Positions 53,840-63,539 of a DNA stretch of 64,000 bases are shown piece by piece. Under the pieces are notes generated by a model, which saw nothing but the letters and a program-made list of their open reading frames with translations, was not told the origin of the DNA and did no database searches. The translations under genes were made by a program, and so were the position numbers. Source of the DNA: Actinokineospora auranticolor. GTDB taxonomy: Bacteria > Actinomycetota > Actinomycetes > Mycobacteriales > Pseudonocardiaceae. Where the stretch lies: positions 372,001 to 436,000 of the forward strand of contig NZ_PTIX01000003.1 of the NCBI RefSeq assembly GCF_002934265.1. The letters run 5' to 3'. How positions within the stretch are numbered: position 1 is the stretch's first letter; every line of letters starts with the position of its first letter.

Positions 53840-54331
53840 TCAGCGGTCCTTGAAATCGATGGTCATGTTGTCCCAGTCGTCCAGCGGGCGGTCCATCGCC
53901 CGCCGGACCCGGTTGCGGGCGTTGAGCAGGCTGTTGGCGAAGCAGTACCCGGCGTTCGGGCCGTCCATCTCCGCCATGTCCTCCTCCGGCAGGTTGGCCA
54001 GCGCCAGGTCGTACCAGGAGAGCGCCTCCGGGAGCTCGCCGCGGTCGCCCGCCATCTCCGCCACCAGCTGGCAGGGCGCGGACCAGACGGGGGTCTCGGT
54101 CCGGAGGAAGTGCAGTTGCTCCCGCGCGCCCTCGACCTCCCCGATGGAGAACAGCAGGTCGGCGGTGGTGGCCCTGGCGTAGGCCCGGTCCTCCCCGCCG
54201 AGGGAGATCGCCTGGTGCAGCAGGGTGAGGGCCCGGTCGGGCTTCCCGTTCAGGCGGTGCCGGTGGGCCGCCTCCAGGAGTGAGTCCAGGAGGCCGTCGT
54301 CGGTGTTGGAACTGGTCGGATCCATGGTCAC
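53840..54331 (-). CDS. TPR-containing protein of unknown function
   Basis: A 163-residue helical protein with TPR-like hairpins (LLEAAHRHRLNGKPDRALTL, AYARATTADLLFSIGEVEGA and LPEALSWYDLALANLP). It ends in DDWDNMTIDFKDR. No known family name; found in actinomycetes. GTG at 54331 or ATG two codons later. Confidence 0.65.
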   Translation of the reverse strand: MTMDPTSSNTDDGLLDSLLEAAHRHRLNGKPDRALTLLHQAISLGGEDRAYARATTADLLFSIGEVEGAREQLHFLRTETPVWSAPCQLVAEMAGDRGELPEALSWYDLALANLPEEDMAEMDGPNAGYCFANSLLNARNRVRRAMDRPLDDWDNMTIDFKDR

Positions 54332-54353
54332 GCGGGCGAAGCTAGCACCGGAT

Positions 54354-54710
54354 TCAGTCGACGCGCAGTGCGGCGCGGGCGATGTTCAGTGCCTCGGTGG
54401 GAGTCACCCCGAGGCTGCGGGTGACCTCCGCGTAGCGCTCGGCGGCCTGCCGCGCGCGTTCCAGCGTGCGGTCGCCCGCCGCGCTGACGAACGTGCCCGC
54501 CCGACCCCTGGTCTCGACCAGGCCTGCCTCCTCCAGCTCCCGGTACGCCCTGGCCACGGTGTTCGCCGCGAGCCCCAGGTCGGTGGCCAGCGCCCGCACG
54601 GTCGGCAGCCGGGTGCCCACCGCCAGCGTGTGGTCGTTGATCCGGGTGGCCAGGCCCACCCGCACCTGCTCGAACGGGGGAACCGGGGACTCCGGGTCGA
54701 TCGGGATCAT
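54354..54710 (-). CDS. GntR/YtrA-type transcription regulator
   Basis: A 118-residue protein with a winged helix-turn-helix at about residues 10-80: VPPFEQVRVGLATRIND, GTRLPTVRALATDLGLAANT and VARAYRELEEAGLVETRGRA. The YtrA subfamily has such short C-terminal ends (helices to residue 118) that dimerise. Targets unknown; typically ABC-transporter genes, none here. It starts 41 bp downstream of the NUDIX stop in the same direction. ATG start. Confidence 0.9.
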   Translation of the reverse strand: MIPIDPESPVPPFEQVRVGLATRINDHTLAVGTRLPTVRALATDLGLAANTVARAYRELEEAGLVETRGRAGTFVSAAGDRTLERARQAAERYAEVTRSLGVTPTEALNIARAALRVD

Positions 54711-54750
54711 GGCCGGGACCGCCTTCGGGTCTACCCGTTCGGGAGAGGGA

Positions 54751-55278
54751 TCAGCGCAGCACGGCGAGCATCATGTCCAGTTCGCCGTCCTCGTCGGGTA
54801 AGGCGTCGACGGGCCACCAGCGCAGGTCCAACGACTCCGCGCTGCGGACCGGGTGCGCGCCGCGCGGCGCGCGGACGGCGAAGCGGACGTCGAAGTGCCG
54901 GGTCGGCACGCCCAGCGAGCAGGTGATCGGGTGCACGTCGACGTGCACCGGCACCGGGTCGATCCGCAGGTCGGCGATCCCGGACTCCTCGGTCGCCTCG
55001 CGCAGCGCCGCGCCCGCCAGGGTCGAGTCGGACGGCTCGCAGTGCCCGCCCAGCTGCACCCACTTGCCGACCCGGGGGTGCAGGGTCAGCAGCAGGTGCT
55101 CACCCCCCGCGTCGAACACCAGCGCCGACGCGGTGATGTGGCCCGCCGCGCACGAGCGCTGGCAGGCGTCCGGGCGCGCGGCGAGGTAGCCGAGGAACGC
55201 CTGGCGCAGCGCCTCCTGCGTGTAGTAGTCGGGCCGCCACGACGCCAGCGTCGACCACGCGTCCGCGTGCAGGCTCAC
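54751..55278 (-). CDS. NUDIX hydrolase
   Basis: A 175-residue NUDIX protein with the box GHCEPSDSTLAGAALREATE followed by ESGI (Gx5Ex7REUxEExGU), at about residues 95-120. The N-terminus is helical (LHADAWSTLASWRPDYYTQE). It hydrolyses a nucleotide-diphosphate; substrate unknown. It is followed by GntR and preceded by fbiB with 14 bp, so it is likely cotranscribed with the F420 genes. ATG/GTG start. Confidence 0.88.
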   Translation of the reverse strand: MSLHADAWSTLASWRPDYYTQEALRQAFLGYLAARPDACQRSCAAGHITASALVFDAGGEHLLLTLHPRVGKWVQLGGHCEPSDSTLAGAALREATEESGIADLRIDPVPVHVDVHPITCSLGVPTRHFDVRFAVRAPRGAHPVRSAESLDLRWWPVDALPDEDGELDMMLAVLR

Positions 55279-55292
55279 TCCTCACCCCTCGC

Positions 55293-56627
55293 TCACAGTT
55301 CCAGCAGGCCCTCGGCCCGTCGGGGTTCGCGCGCGACCAGCTCCTCCGGCGGGTGCCCGACCGCGACCGCGCCGAGCGGACGCCAGGTGTCCGGCAGAGC
55401 CAGGACCGCGCGCACCACGTCCGGGCAGAAGATCGTCGAGGATACCCAGCAGGACCCGAGGCCCTCCGCGGCCAGGGCCACCAGCAGGCCCTGCACGGCG
55501 GCACCGCCCGCGACGGTGAACATGGTCCGCTCGGCGGTCGACCGCCGCTCGTCCGGGTAGTCGTGCGCGCCGCCCGGCACCACGAACGCCAGGACCACCT
55601 CGGGGGCCTTGTGCAGCAGCGCGCCCCGGGCCACCCGCCGCTGGACGCGCTCCTCGGGCAGCCCGTCCGCGCGCAGGTCGGCCTCCCACGCCTCGCGCAT
55701 CGCCGACAGCAGCTCGGCGCGCTTGGCCGTCAACCGGACGAACCGCACCGGTCGGGTGTGGTGCGGGGCGGGCGCGGTCAGCGCCACGGCCACCGCGCGG
55801 CGCAGCGCCGCCGGGTCGACCGGTTCGTCGGTGAACTCGCGCAGCGAGCGGCGCAGCAGCACCGCCTCCCGGTGGCCCCGGGTGATCGCCTCGGCGGTGC
55901 CCAGGTGGAACAGGTCCTCCTCGACCGGGCGCACCAGGTCGCGCGCGGTCGAGCCGTCGTCGACGATCGCCAAGCCGCGCAGCACCGCGACCGGGACGCC
56001 GCCGAGCTTGCCCTTGACCAGGTCGGCCGCGCCCGCGATCTCGTCGGCCACGGCCATCTGCGTGACCGCCAGCTCGTTGCCGTGCGCGTCGACGGACCCC
56101 GCGTAGGACAGCACGACCCGCAGCCCGGACGCGCCGATCGCGGCGTCGGTCTGCCCGACCCGCCACGCCCGGCCCATGGTGTCGGTGATCACCACCGCCA
56201 CCTCGACGCCCAGCCGCTCGCGAAGGCCCGCGCGCAGCGCGAACGCCGAGGCGTCCGGGTCGGCGGGCAGCAGCGCGATCTCGTCACCGGCGACGTTCGA
56301 GGCGTCCACGCCGGAGGCGGCCTGCACGACGCCGATGTGCTTGTTGACCGTGATCAGCGTCCGGCCCTTGCGCGCGATGACCTTGTCGGCCTCGTCCAGC
56401 ACGGCCCGGCGCCGGGCCGCGTCCCTGGCGTCCGGGTCGGTCGGCACCCGCAGCAGTCGTCCCTCTACTTTGGACACGACCTTGCTGGTGACCACCACGA
56501 CGTCCCCCGAGCGCAGCCACGGCGCCGCCGCCGCGACCGCCCCGGTCAGGTCGTCCCCGGGGCGGAACTCCGGCAGCCCCCGCACCGGCAGCAGCCGCAC
56601 CTCGCCGGGTTCGGACCGCTCAGCCAA
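55293..56627 (-). CDS. fbiB: coenzyme F420:L-glutamate ligase / dehydro-F420 reductase
   Basis: A 444-residue two-domain protein. N-terminal CofE-like ligase domain ([78 protein letters not shown]) adds L-glutamates to F420-0. C-terminal nitroreductase-like FMN domain ([37 protein letters not shown] and [20 protein letters not shown]) reduces dehydro-F420-0 in actinobacteria. Start TTG at 56627, which overlaps the fbiA stop by 8 bases; its protein context matches M. tuberculosis FbiB. Part of an fbiA-fbiB-NUDIX-gntR run. Confidence 0.92.
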   Translation of the reverse strand: MAERSEPGEVRLLPVRGLPEFRPGDDLTGAVAAAAPWLRSGDVVVVTSKVVSKVEGRLLRVPTDPDARDAARRRAVLDEADKVIARKGRTLITVNKHIGVVQAASGVDASNVAGDEIALLPADPDASAFALRAGLRERLGVEVAVVITDTMGRAWRVGQTDAAIGASGLRVVLSYAGSVDAHGNELAVTQMAVADEIAGAADLVKGKLGGVPVAVLRGLAIVDDGSTARDLVRPVEEDLFHLGTAEAITRGHREAVLLRRSLREFTDEPVDPAALRRAVAVALTAPAPHHTRPVRFVRLTAKRAELLSAMREAWEADLRADGLPEERVQRRVARGALLHKAPEVVLAFVVPGGAHDYPDERRSTAERTMFTVAGGAAVQGLLVALAAEGLGSCWVSSTIFCPDVVRAVLALPDTWRPLGAVAVGHPPEELVAREPRRAEGLLEL

Positions 56628-57618
56628 GGTCGACCCCGCCCAGCTCGACGGCCGCCCGCACCATCGCCGCCGTGGCGTCCACATCGGACATCAGCAGCGG
56701 GACCGCGCGAACCGCCACGCCGGGCACGTCGGCGGTGTCGCCCGTGGCGACCAGCCAGCCGTCGAGCACGCCGCTGTCCGAGCACGGGCGCGAGCCGTAG
56801 TGCCGCCCGACCGCCTGCGCCGAGGTCTCCAGCCCGATCGCGTCCAGGCAGGCGTCGGCCATGCCGCGCACCGGCTTGCCCCCGATGATCGGCGACACCC
56901 CGACCACCGGCGCCTCGGTCTTGCGCAGCGCGGTCCGCAACCCCGGCACGGCCAGGATCGTGCCGATGCTCACCACCGGGTTCGACGGTGCGACCAACAC
57001 CACGTCCGCCGCGCCGACGGCCTCCGCCACACCCGGCGCGGGCGTGGACTCGTCCGCGCCGACCGGCACGATCGACCGCGCCCGCGGTTCGGCCCGGTGC
57101 CGCACCCACCACTCCTGGAAGTGCACGGCCTGCCGCTCGCCGGTGCCCGGCCGGTCGATCACCACGTGCGTCTCCACCCGGTCGTCGGTCATCGGCAGCA
57201 GCCGCACCCCCGGCTGCCAGCGGTCGCACAGCGCGGCGGTGATGTCGGAGAGCTCGTAGCCCGCGCGCATCATCCTGGTGCGGACCAGGTGCGTGGCGAT
57301 GTCCTTGTCGCCGAGGCCGAACCAGTCCGGGTCGGCGCCGTAGGCGGCCAGCTCGGCCTTGACCGTCCAGCTCTCCTCGGTGCGGCCCCAGCCGCGCTCG
57401 GTGTCGATGCCACCGCCGAGGGTGTACATGCAGGTGTCGAGGTCCGGGCAGATCCGCAGCCCGTGCAACCAGATGTCGTCCGCGGTGTTCACCACCGCGG
57501 TCACCTCGTGCGGCGCCCCCTCCGGCGCGGGGCCGACCGGCGGCAGACCCAGGAACTTCTTCACACCCAGCAGGAATCGGGCTCCCCCGACCCCGCCGAC
57601 GAGCACGACAACCTTCAC
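56620..57618 (-). CDS. fbiA: 2-phospho-L-lactate/enolpyruvyl-PP-guanosine transferase
   Basis: A 332-residue CofD-type enzyme. It has [76 protein letters not shown] and [20 protein letters not shown] with [20 protein letters not shown]. It joins EPPG (phosphoenolpyruvyl guanosine diphosphate) to Fo to make dehydro-F420-0. GTG at 57618 lacks a ribosome-binding site, so it may be leaderless. It overlaps fbiB by 8 bases. Confidence 0.93.
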   Translation of the reverse strand: MKVVVLVGGVGGARFLLGVKKFLGLPPVGPAPEGAPHEVTAVVNTADDIWLHGLRICPDLDTCMYTLGGGIDTERGWGRTEESWTVKAELAAYGADPDWFGLGDKDIATHLVRTRMMRAGYELSDITAALCDRWQPGVRLLPMTDDRVETHVVIDRPGTGERQAVHFQEWWVRHRAEPRARSIVPVGADESTPAPGVAEAVGAADVVLVAPSNPVVSIGTILAVPGLRTALRKTEAPVVGVSPIIGGKPVRGMADACLDAIGLETSAQAVGRHYGSRPCSDSGVLDGWLVATGDTADVPGVAVRAVPLLMSDVDATAAMVRAAVELGGVDLG

Positions 57619-57700
57619 GACTCGGCGATCCTCGCACGCTCGGGGCGACCCGTCGGCCGGGTCACCGGATTTCACATCGTTGATCTCGGGCGGTCGGATC

Positions 57701-58489
57701 CTAGAAAGAGCGCCAGAAGAAGAACAGGTCCTGGCCGTAGGAGGCGAGCGACAGGTTCCCGCCGAACGCGTCGTAGATCGAGCTGACCGCGTACCACAGG
57801 CCCTCGTTCACCGGCGGCACCGCGATGAGCACCGCGAACAGGATGAACGGCGCCCACATCTGGGCCTTCGCGCCGAACTTGCGCGCCTCGTAGGACAGGT
57901 ACGGCTCCAGCGCGCCCCAGCCGTCGAGGCCGGGGATGGGCAGGATGTTGATCAGGAACGCGGCCAGCTGCAGCGTGGCCAGGAACGACAACCCGGCCAG
58001 CACGGGGTGGTCGAGGACGGCCGCGCCCCTGGCGAGGGAGCCGTCCGGGGTCAGGATGCCCATGCCCACGGCGAGCAGGAAGGCCACGACCAGGTTGGCG
58101 ATCGGCCCGGCCAGCGACATGCTCGAGCACACCGCTCGGGAGCGCAGCGCGTGCCGGTTGATCCACACCGCGCCGCCGGGGAGCGGCAGGCCGCCGATGG
58201 CCAGGAACAGCAGCGGCAGCACCAGGCTCAGCACGGGGTCGGTGTAGCGGCGCGGGTCCAGCGTCAGGTAGCCCTTGAACAGCACCTCGCGGTCACCACC
58301 GCGGTAGGCGACGATCGCGTGCCCGAACTCGTGCAGGCACAGCGACACCACCCAGCCCGCCGCCACCAGGACGAAGACCCCCGCCTGCCGAGCGGTGTCC
58401 CCCTCCACCGTGGCGAGGAACCCGCCGCCGACGGTCAGCAGGAGCAGGCCGAGGAAGACCGGTGACGGGCGGACCGCTGATCGCTGCAC
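57701..58489 (-). CDS. site-2 protease family (M50) membrane metalloprotease
   Basis: A 262-residue protein with six TM helices. The zinc motif HEFGHAI follows VSLCLHEFGHAIVAY, and a second metal ligand NILPIPGLDGWGAL (DG) is typical of S2P family. It cleaves proteins within the membrane; targets unknown. GTG start at 58489 gives this length; upstream extension lacks a site. Divergent from whiB2 with 231 bp between. It differs from standard zinc-protease neighbours in M. tuberculosis. Confidence 0.87.
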   Translation of the reverse strand: MQRSAVRPSPVFLGLLLLTVGGGFLATVEGDTARQAGVFVLVAAGWVVSLCLHEFGHAIVAYRGGDREVLFKGYLTLDPRRYTDPVLSLVLPLLFLAIGGLPLPGGAVWINRHALRSRAVCSSMSLAGPIANLVVAFLLAVGMGILTPDGSLARGAAVLDHPVLAGLSFLATLQLAAFLINILPIPGLDGWGALEPYLSYEARKFGAKAQMWAPFILFAVLIAVPPVNEGLWYAVSSIYDAFGGNLSLASYGQDLFFFWRSF

Positions 58490-58611
58490 GACACCAGTGT
58501 GGCAATGTCTCTCGGTTGCCCGCCGGCCGGTACCGGAAACCGGGGCCGTTTCGGCGGGCACACGATCGGGTACAGGGTGCGCATAGCCCATCACCCTCTC
58601 GGGGGCTGCGC

Positions 58612-58640
58612 TTGACCCGCCGCGGAGACACGGGTGTAAT
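58612..58640 (+). promoter_or_regulatory. HrdB/SigA-type promoter upstream of whiB2
   Basis: TTGACC and TGTAAT with a 17-base spacer match the -35 and -10 consensus of the housekeeping sigma factor. Start of transcription would be near 58647, about 74 bases before the chosen whiB2 ATG (or 26 before an upstream ATG at 58673). Confidence 0.7.
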
Positions 58641-58720
58641 CACATCGATGTCATTCGCCACGGGGATGGCCTATGGCATCCGCCAGCCGGGGAGTGCGGA
58701 AGGCGAGGAGGCGGGCGAAC

Positions 58721-59035
58721 ATGCAGGGATTGGGTGACGGGGGCCGCGTCGTGGAGTGGGGCGAGCGGTCCGTGGATGACCTGGACGTGCTGTCCGGGTT
58801 CTTCGACGAGACCGAGGAGCAGGAGTGGCAGGAGCGCGCCCTGTGCGCGCAGACCGATCCGGAGGCGTTCTTCCCGGAGAAGGGCGGATCCACCCGCGAG
58901 GCCAAGCGCATCTGCCTCGGTTGCGAGGTGCGCGCGGAGTGCCTGGAGTACGCCTTGGCGCACGACGAGCGCTTCGGCATCTGGGGTGGTCTGTCCGAAC
59001 GGGAACGCCGCAAGCTCAAGAAGAAGGCGGTCTAG
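58721..59035 (+). CDS. whiB2: WhiB2/WhmD-type Fe-S transcription factor
   Basis: A 104-residue WhiB protein with the four Cys of the [4Fe-4S] cluster in ALCAQTDPEAFF, LGCEVRAEC, the GIWGGL beta-turn motif and the basic end SERERRKLKKKAV. WhiB2/WhiB binds SigA and controls sporulation septation in Streptomyces and cell division in mycobacteria. The neighbours match: fbiA and the metallopeptidase (Rv3259) flank whiB2 in M. tuberculosis. ATG at 58721 follows GGAGGCGGG; ATG at 58673 (120 residues) is possible. Confidence 0.94.
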   Translation: MQGLGDGGRVVEWGERSVDDLDVLSGFFDETEEQEWQERALCAQTDPEAFFPEKGGSTREAKRICLGCEVRAECLEYALAHDERFGIWGGLSERERRKLKKKAV

Positions 59036-59232
59036 CGCACCGCGCTTGAGCGATCCGGCGCGGAGCCGGGTCGACCGCGAGCCCGACTGGGGAGTCCGGG
59101 CTCAAGGGCGGCGGGCCGCGCGTCGATAACGGTGGCGAGTCGATCCGGGGCGCCCGGATTCCGCGCGGTGGTCGGCCGCCGTACGGTGGGCGGTCCCGGT
59201 AGGTGCCGTCGCGAGCGGAGGTGTGCTGGTCC

Positions 59233-62200
59233 GTGCCCGCTCGGTCGCGCCAGGCGCTGTCCCGTGGCGCACCGGTGTTGCGCACCGCGCCGGTGCTGGC
59301 CGTCCTGGTGTGCCACAACGGCGCCGAGTGGTTGCGGCAGGTGCTCTCGGCGCTGCGGCACTCCAGTCCGCGACCCCGGCACGTGCTCGCGGTCGACACG
59401 GGCTCGTCGGACGGGACGGCCGCGCTGCTCGCGGACGCCGCGCAGGGCGCGGACCGCGTGGTGGACGGCGTGCTCACCCTCGACAGCGCCACCGGCTACG
59501 CCGCCGCCGTGCACGCGGCGGTCGACCACGCCGTCGAGCGCTGGGGTGACCCGGGCGGCTGGATCTGGTTGCTGCACGACGATTCCGCGCCGGACCCGGA
59601 CTGCCTGGGCACGTTGCTGCTGGCCGCCGAGGTGTCGCCGTCGGCGGGCGTGCTCGGCCCGCTCGTCGTCGACTGGTACGACCCGCGCCTGGTCGTGGCC
59701 GCCGGACTGTCCACCGACGCCTCGGGGCACCACCGCACCGGCGTCGGACCGTCCGAACCGGATTGGGGCAGGCTCGGCCGCGGCCAGGACGGGCAGGCCT
59801 ACCAGCAGAGCACGGAAGTCCTCGCGGTGCCGTCCGCCGGTCTGCTGGTGCGCCGTGCGGTGTGGGACCGGCTCGGCGGCTTCGACCGCGCGTTCGGCGT
59901 GCTGCGCGAGGACGTCGACTTCGGCTGGCGCGCCAACCGCGCCGGGCACGTCGTCCTCTGTGTCCCGTCGGCCCGCCTCCGGCACGTCCGCGCGCTCGCC
60001 ACGGGCCGCAGGGCGATCGCCGCCGACACCGGCCGCCTCGGCACGCGAACCCGCGCGGTGGACCGGGGGCACGGCCTCCGCGCGTACCTGGTCAACTGCG
60101 CCGCGGTGTCGTTCCTGCTCGGTGTGCCGCGCCTCACGCTGCTGTGCCTGTTGCGCGCCCTGGGCTTCGCCCTGCTGCGCCGCCTGCCGGACGCCCGCGC
60201 GGAACTGCGCGCGCTGGGCTACCTGCTCGCGGGCGGCGCGCGGCTGCGATCCGCCAGGGCGGCGCGGAAAGCGATCGGGACGAGCAGTGTGCGCGGCCTG
60301 TTCACCAGTCGGCCGACCCGGTTCCGCGCCGCGGTCCGCGCCGGGATTTCCACCTTGGTGCGCAGGCGAGTCCAAGCGGACGCGGCACTGGGCAGGCTCC
60401 CGAGCGACTACGACCCGGCCGCGGTGTGGTTACCGCCGGAGGCCGCGCCGCGCCCGCCGCTGAAGCCGGACTTATTGCCCGAGGGGGTCCAAGGCAGGCC
60501 GCGCCGCACCGGGTTGCGGCGCCCGGCACCGGCCATGGCGGTCGCGCTGCCGACCGATCTCCCGACGGGATCGCGGCCGAGCCCGGCACCGCGACCGTCA
60601 CCGGTCCGGCGGGACGGTTCCACGCCGGAACCGGAACTGCTGCTGGTGCGGGTGGACCGGACCCGGGTGCTGCGCGCGTTGGCGCTGTCGCCGCCGTTGC
60701 TGCTGTTGGTCGGGTTGTCCGTCCTGGCGGTTGTCGTCAACTCCGGTCGGTGGGGGATCGACCTGGCGGGCGGGCGGTTGTTGCCCGTGCCGGACCTGGG
60801 GCAGGTCTGGTCGGACTACGTGGCCACCTGGCACGGGGTCGCGGGCGGAACGGCCGCGCCCGCCCCCACCGCGCTGGCCGTGCTGGGGGTTCTGGGGACG
60901 GTCGCCGCGCCATGGGGCGGGCCCGCCGCCGTGGTCGCTTTCCTTTTCCTGGCAGACCTTCCGCTCGCGGGACTGAGCGCGTACCTGGCCACCCGCCGCG
61001 CCCCGGTCCACCGCTGGGTGCGCGCACTCCTCGCCGTCGGCTACGCGCTCCTGCCCCCGGCGACGGCCGCGGTGTCGCAGGGGCGGCTGGACGCTGTCGT
61101 CGTCCACATCCTGTTGCCGCTGGTGACCTCCGGTGTGACTTCCCTTCTGGTGCGCGGTCGCACGGGCGACCACACCTGGCTCGCCACCACCGCCGGGACC
61201 GCGATCGGGTTGGCGGTCACGGGGGCCTTCGCGCCGCTGGCCCACCTGACGCTGGTCGTCCTGGCGCTGGTCGGGTTCGTCCTGGTGCCCGGCGCCGGGA
61301 CGCGGCGCGGGGCGGGGCTGTTCCTGCTGGTCCTGATGCCGCTGGCGCTGTTGCTGCCGTGGCCCGCGGTCGTCATCCAGCACCCGGGTGTGGTGCTGCA
61401 GGGCGTCGGCGCGCCGCTGCCGACCCCCGCGCCGTCGGTGCTCGACCTGGTGGGCCTGCACGCGGGTGGACCCGGTGCCTGGCCGTGGATCGGGGCCGTC
61501 GTGGTGCTGGCCCCGCTGGTCGGTCTCGCGCTGCGGCCGGGCCGGGACGCGTTGCCGGGCTTGGGTTTGGCGGCGCTGGGGGTCGCGGGCGTCGCGTTGA
61601 CCGGTGCGGTGTCGGCGATGCCGCTGGCCGGGGGCGCGCAGGTGCGGGCCTGGGCCGGGGTGCCGCTGCTGATCGTCGGGTGGGGGCTGCTGTGGGCGCT
61701 GCTCGGTGTCGTGCGCACGGGCGGCGCTCGGGTCGTCGTCCCGGTGCACGCCTTGGTGGGGGCCGGGCTCGTGGCCATCGCGGTGCTCGCCGTCGGCGCG
61801 GTCGGCGCGGGTCGGTCGGGGCCGCTGGAGACCGGCGGCGGTCCCCGGTTGGTGTCGACCGTGGCGGCGGAGCTGAGGTCGACGGGTCGGTCGGTGCTCG
61901 TGGTCGGCGACTCGGTGCGCCAGGTCGTGGGCCGGATGCCCCGGTTCGGGGACGACGACCTGGCGCCGACGCCGTCCGCGTCGACCCGACTGGGCCTGCT
62001 CGTCGGGGATCTGCTGGCGGCGGAGGAGAACCGGGTCCAGGCGGCGGTTTCCCGGGCGGCGGTGATCGGCGTCCTGTACCTGGTGCTGCCGGACGCCGAG
62101 ACGGGGGAGGCGTTTCGGCGGAGGGCGGGTGGCACGGTCGAACCGGCCCCGGCCGTGTCGGACGGGCGGCCCGTGTTCCGGATCTTGGTGCCCTCCGGTG

Positions 62201-62577
62201 CGGTCTACCTGACCTCACCGGACGTGGCCCGGCAGGCGCTGACCGGCGGACGGCTGCCCGCGGGCGCGGACGGCGTCGTGCCGGTGGACGCCCGACCGCC
62301 CGGCGTCGCCGTCCGGGTCTCGGACGGCGCGGAAGGCCGCTTGCTGGTCCTGACCGCCGAAGAGGAACCCGGCTGGCAGGCGACGGTCGACGGCAGGCCG
62401 GTGCCGGTGGTGCGGGTGTGGGGCTCGGCGGTGGCGGTCAACCTGCCCACCCGGGCGGCCGAGGTCCGCGTCGAACAACCCGGCGGCCCGCGCGGCGCCC
62501 TGCTGCTGGTTCAGGCGGCACTCGCGCTGTTCATCCTGCTCACCGCGATCCCGGCGCGCCCCGAGCGGCCGGACTAG
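59233..62577 (+). CDS. large GT2 glycosyltransferase with multi-TM C-terminal part
   Basis: A 1114-residue fusion. The first ~260 residues are a GT2 domain (VLVCHNGAEWLRQVLSALRH, AVDTGSSDGTAALLAD, WIWLLHDDSAPDPDCLG with DD-S-D, and FGVLREDVDFGWRANRAGH). About 440-890 is a polytopic region with ten or so hydrophobic helices, and the C-terminal ~200 residues are extracytoplasmic. It resembles membrane GTs involved in arabinogalactan or capsule synthesis in Pseudonocardiales; donor and acceptor unknown. GTG at 59233 is chosen because GGAGGTG is upstream; GTG 59203 and 59221 also possible. Stop overlaps the next gene in the opposite direction. Confidence 0.82.
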   Translation: MPARSRQALSRGAPVLRTAPVLAVLVCHNGAEWLRQVLSALRHSSPRPRHVLAVDTGSSDGTAALLADAAQGADRVVDGVLTLDSATGYAAAVHAAVDHAVERWGDPGGWIWLLHDDSAPDPDCLGTLLLAAEVSPSAGVLGPLVVDWYDPRLVVAAGLSTDASGHHRTGVGPSEPDWGRLGRGQDGQAYQQSTEVLAVPSAGLLVRRAVWDRLGGFDRAFGVLREDVDFGWRANRAGHVVLCVPSARLRHVRALATGRRAIAADTGRLGTRTRAVDRGHGLRAYLVNCAAVSFLLGVPRLTLLCLLRALGFALLRRLPDARAELRALGYLLAGGARLRSARAARKAIGTSSVRGLFTSRPTRFRAAVRAGISTLVRRRVQADAALGRLPSDYDPAAVWLPPEAAPRPPLKPDLLPEGVQGRPRRTGLRRPAPAMAVALPTDLPTGSRPSPAPRPSPVRRDGSTPEPELLLVRVDRTRVLRALALSPPLLLLVGLSVLAVVVNSGRWGIDLAGGRLLPVPDLGQVWSDYVATWHGVAGGTAAPAPTALAVLGVLGTVAAPWGGPAAVVAFLFLADLPLAGLSAYLATRRAPVHRWVRALLAVGYALLPPATAAVSQGRLDAVVVHILLPLVTSGVTSLLVRGRTGDHTWLATTAGTAIGLAVTGAFAPLAHLTLVVLALVGFVLVPGAGTRRGAGLFLLVLMPLALLLPWPAVVIQHPGVVLQGVGAPLPTPAPSVLDLVGLHAGGPGAWPWIGAVVVLAPLVGLALRPGRDALPGLGLAALGVAGVALTGAVSAMPLAGGAQVRAWAGVPLLIVGWGLLWALLGVVRTGGARVVVPVHALVGAGLVAIAVLAVGAVGAGRSGPLETGGGPRLVSTVAAELRSTGRSVLVVGDSVRQVVGRMPRFGDDDLAPTPSASTRLGLLVGDLLAAEENRVQAAVSRAAVIGVLYLVLPDAETGEAFRRRAGGTVEPAPAVSDGRPVFRILVPSGAVYLTSPDVARQALTGGRLPAGADGVVPVDARPPGVAVRVSDGAEGRLLVLTAEEEPGWQATVDGRPVPVVRVWGSAVAVNLPTRAAEVRVEQPGGPRGALLLVQAALALFILLTAIPARPERPD

Positions 62578-63032
62578 GCCTCGCCGTCGATCACCCCGGG
62601 GTCCAGGCCCAGGTAGGTGGCCACCTGCTCCACCAGCACGTCGTGCACCAGGTCCGCCAGGTCCACGCTGTCCTTGGCCCGCGCCTCCAGCGGCCGCCGG
62701 TACAGCACGATCCGCGCCCGGGTCGGTTGTCCCCGTTTGTCGACCCCCGCGCGCACCAGCCGGGCCAGCGGCACCCCGCTGTCGGCCAGCACGCCGTCCG
62801 GCGCGTCCGGGGTGACCTCCGGCACGTCGTCCACCGCGACGTCGAGCTTGGTCAACTCCGTGCGCCACCGCGCCTCGATCGGCTCCAGCGCGTCGAGGAC
62901 CAAGGCGTCGAACTTCTCCGCTCTGGTGCTGGCCGCGGGCAGCGTCGACGGGTAGAGGGGGCCGCGCAGACCGCGGCCGTGTCGGTCGCGGTTGCGTCTG
63001 CCGCGCCGCCGGGAACTGCGTGCCGTCACCAC
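62574..63032 (-). CDS. metallopeptidase family protein (DUF1025/Zincin_1)
   Basis: A 152-residue protein beginning with a basic tract (RSSRRRGRRNRDRHGRGLRG). It has RIVLYRRPLEARAKDSVDLA and VHDVLVEQVATYLGLDPG, the actinobacterial version of the zincin motif where His-Asp precede VLVEQ, so the classical HExxH is altered. Its M. tuberculosis counterpart, Rv3259, lies between whiB2 and the DUF3499 gene as here. Function unknown. Overlaps the convergent GT2 stop (CTAG). Confidence 0.84.
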   Translation of the reverse strand: MVTARSSRRRGRRNRDRHGRGLRGPLYPSTLPAASTRAEKFDALVLDALEPIEARWRTELTKLDVAVDDVPEVTPDAPDGVLADSGVPLARLVRAGVDKRGQPTRARIVLYRRPLEARAKDSVDLADLVHDVLVEQVATYLGLDPGVIDGEA

Positions 63033-63140
63033 CCTGAGCAGGGTACGCGGGTGGGTGAGGTGGGCCGGTTGGGCGTGTCGGGGGCGTGTCGTGGGGCACT
63101 TGGGGCGCAGGACGCCGGAAAGGCGCTATGGTCACCGATC

Positions 63141-63500
63141 GTGCGGAGCGTGCGGCGGTGTTCGCGAACCGGGTGTATCAACCCGGCCGTCGCCACGCTG
63201 ACTTACGCCTACGCCGAGTCCACCGCCGTCGTCGGGCCGCTGGCCACCTACTCCGAACCGCACAGCTACGACCTGTGCGAGGAGCACGCGCTGCGGCTCA
63301 CCGTGCCGCGCGGCTGGGAAGTGGTCCGCCACGACGGCGCGTTCGCCCTCCCCGAGCCCAGCGTCGACGACCTGACCGCGCTGGCCGAGGCCGTGCGCGA
63401 GGCCGGTCGGGTGGACCGGCCGGTCGAGCAACCCGAGCCGGGCACCCAGTCGGGCAGGCGCGGCCACCTGCGGGTCCTCCCGGACCCCGTCACCGACTGA
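63141..63500 (+). CDS. DUF3499 family protein
   Basis: A 119-residue small protein with cysteines arranged like a zinc ribbon (RRCSRTGCINPA and YDLCEEHALRL), followed by TVPRGWEVVRHDG. Its mycobacterial counterpart (Rv3258c) sits between the metallopeptidase and manB genes as here. Role unknown, possibly metal- or nucleic-acid binding. GTG at 63141; no clear ribosome-binding site. Confidence 0.86.
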   Translation: MRSVRRCSRTGCINPAVATLTYAYAESTAVVGPLATYSEPHSYDLCEEHALRLTVPRGWEVVRHDGAFALPEPSVDDLTALAEAVREAGRVDRPVEQPEPGTQSGRRGHLRVLPDPVTD

Positions 63501-63539
63501 ACCGCGGCGCGCGATCCGGACACCGGTCCGCCGACCCGC

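Noticed and set aside
59763..63140. Plus-strand 1245-residue frame ending in DUF3499
   Set aside because: Most of it is a shadow of the GT2 gene in another frame; DUF3499 begins at 63141.
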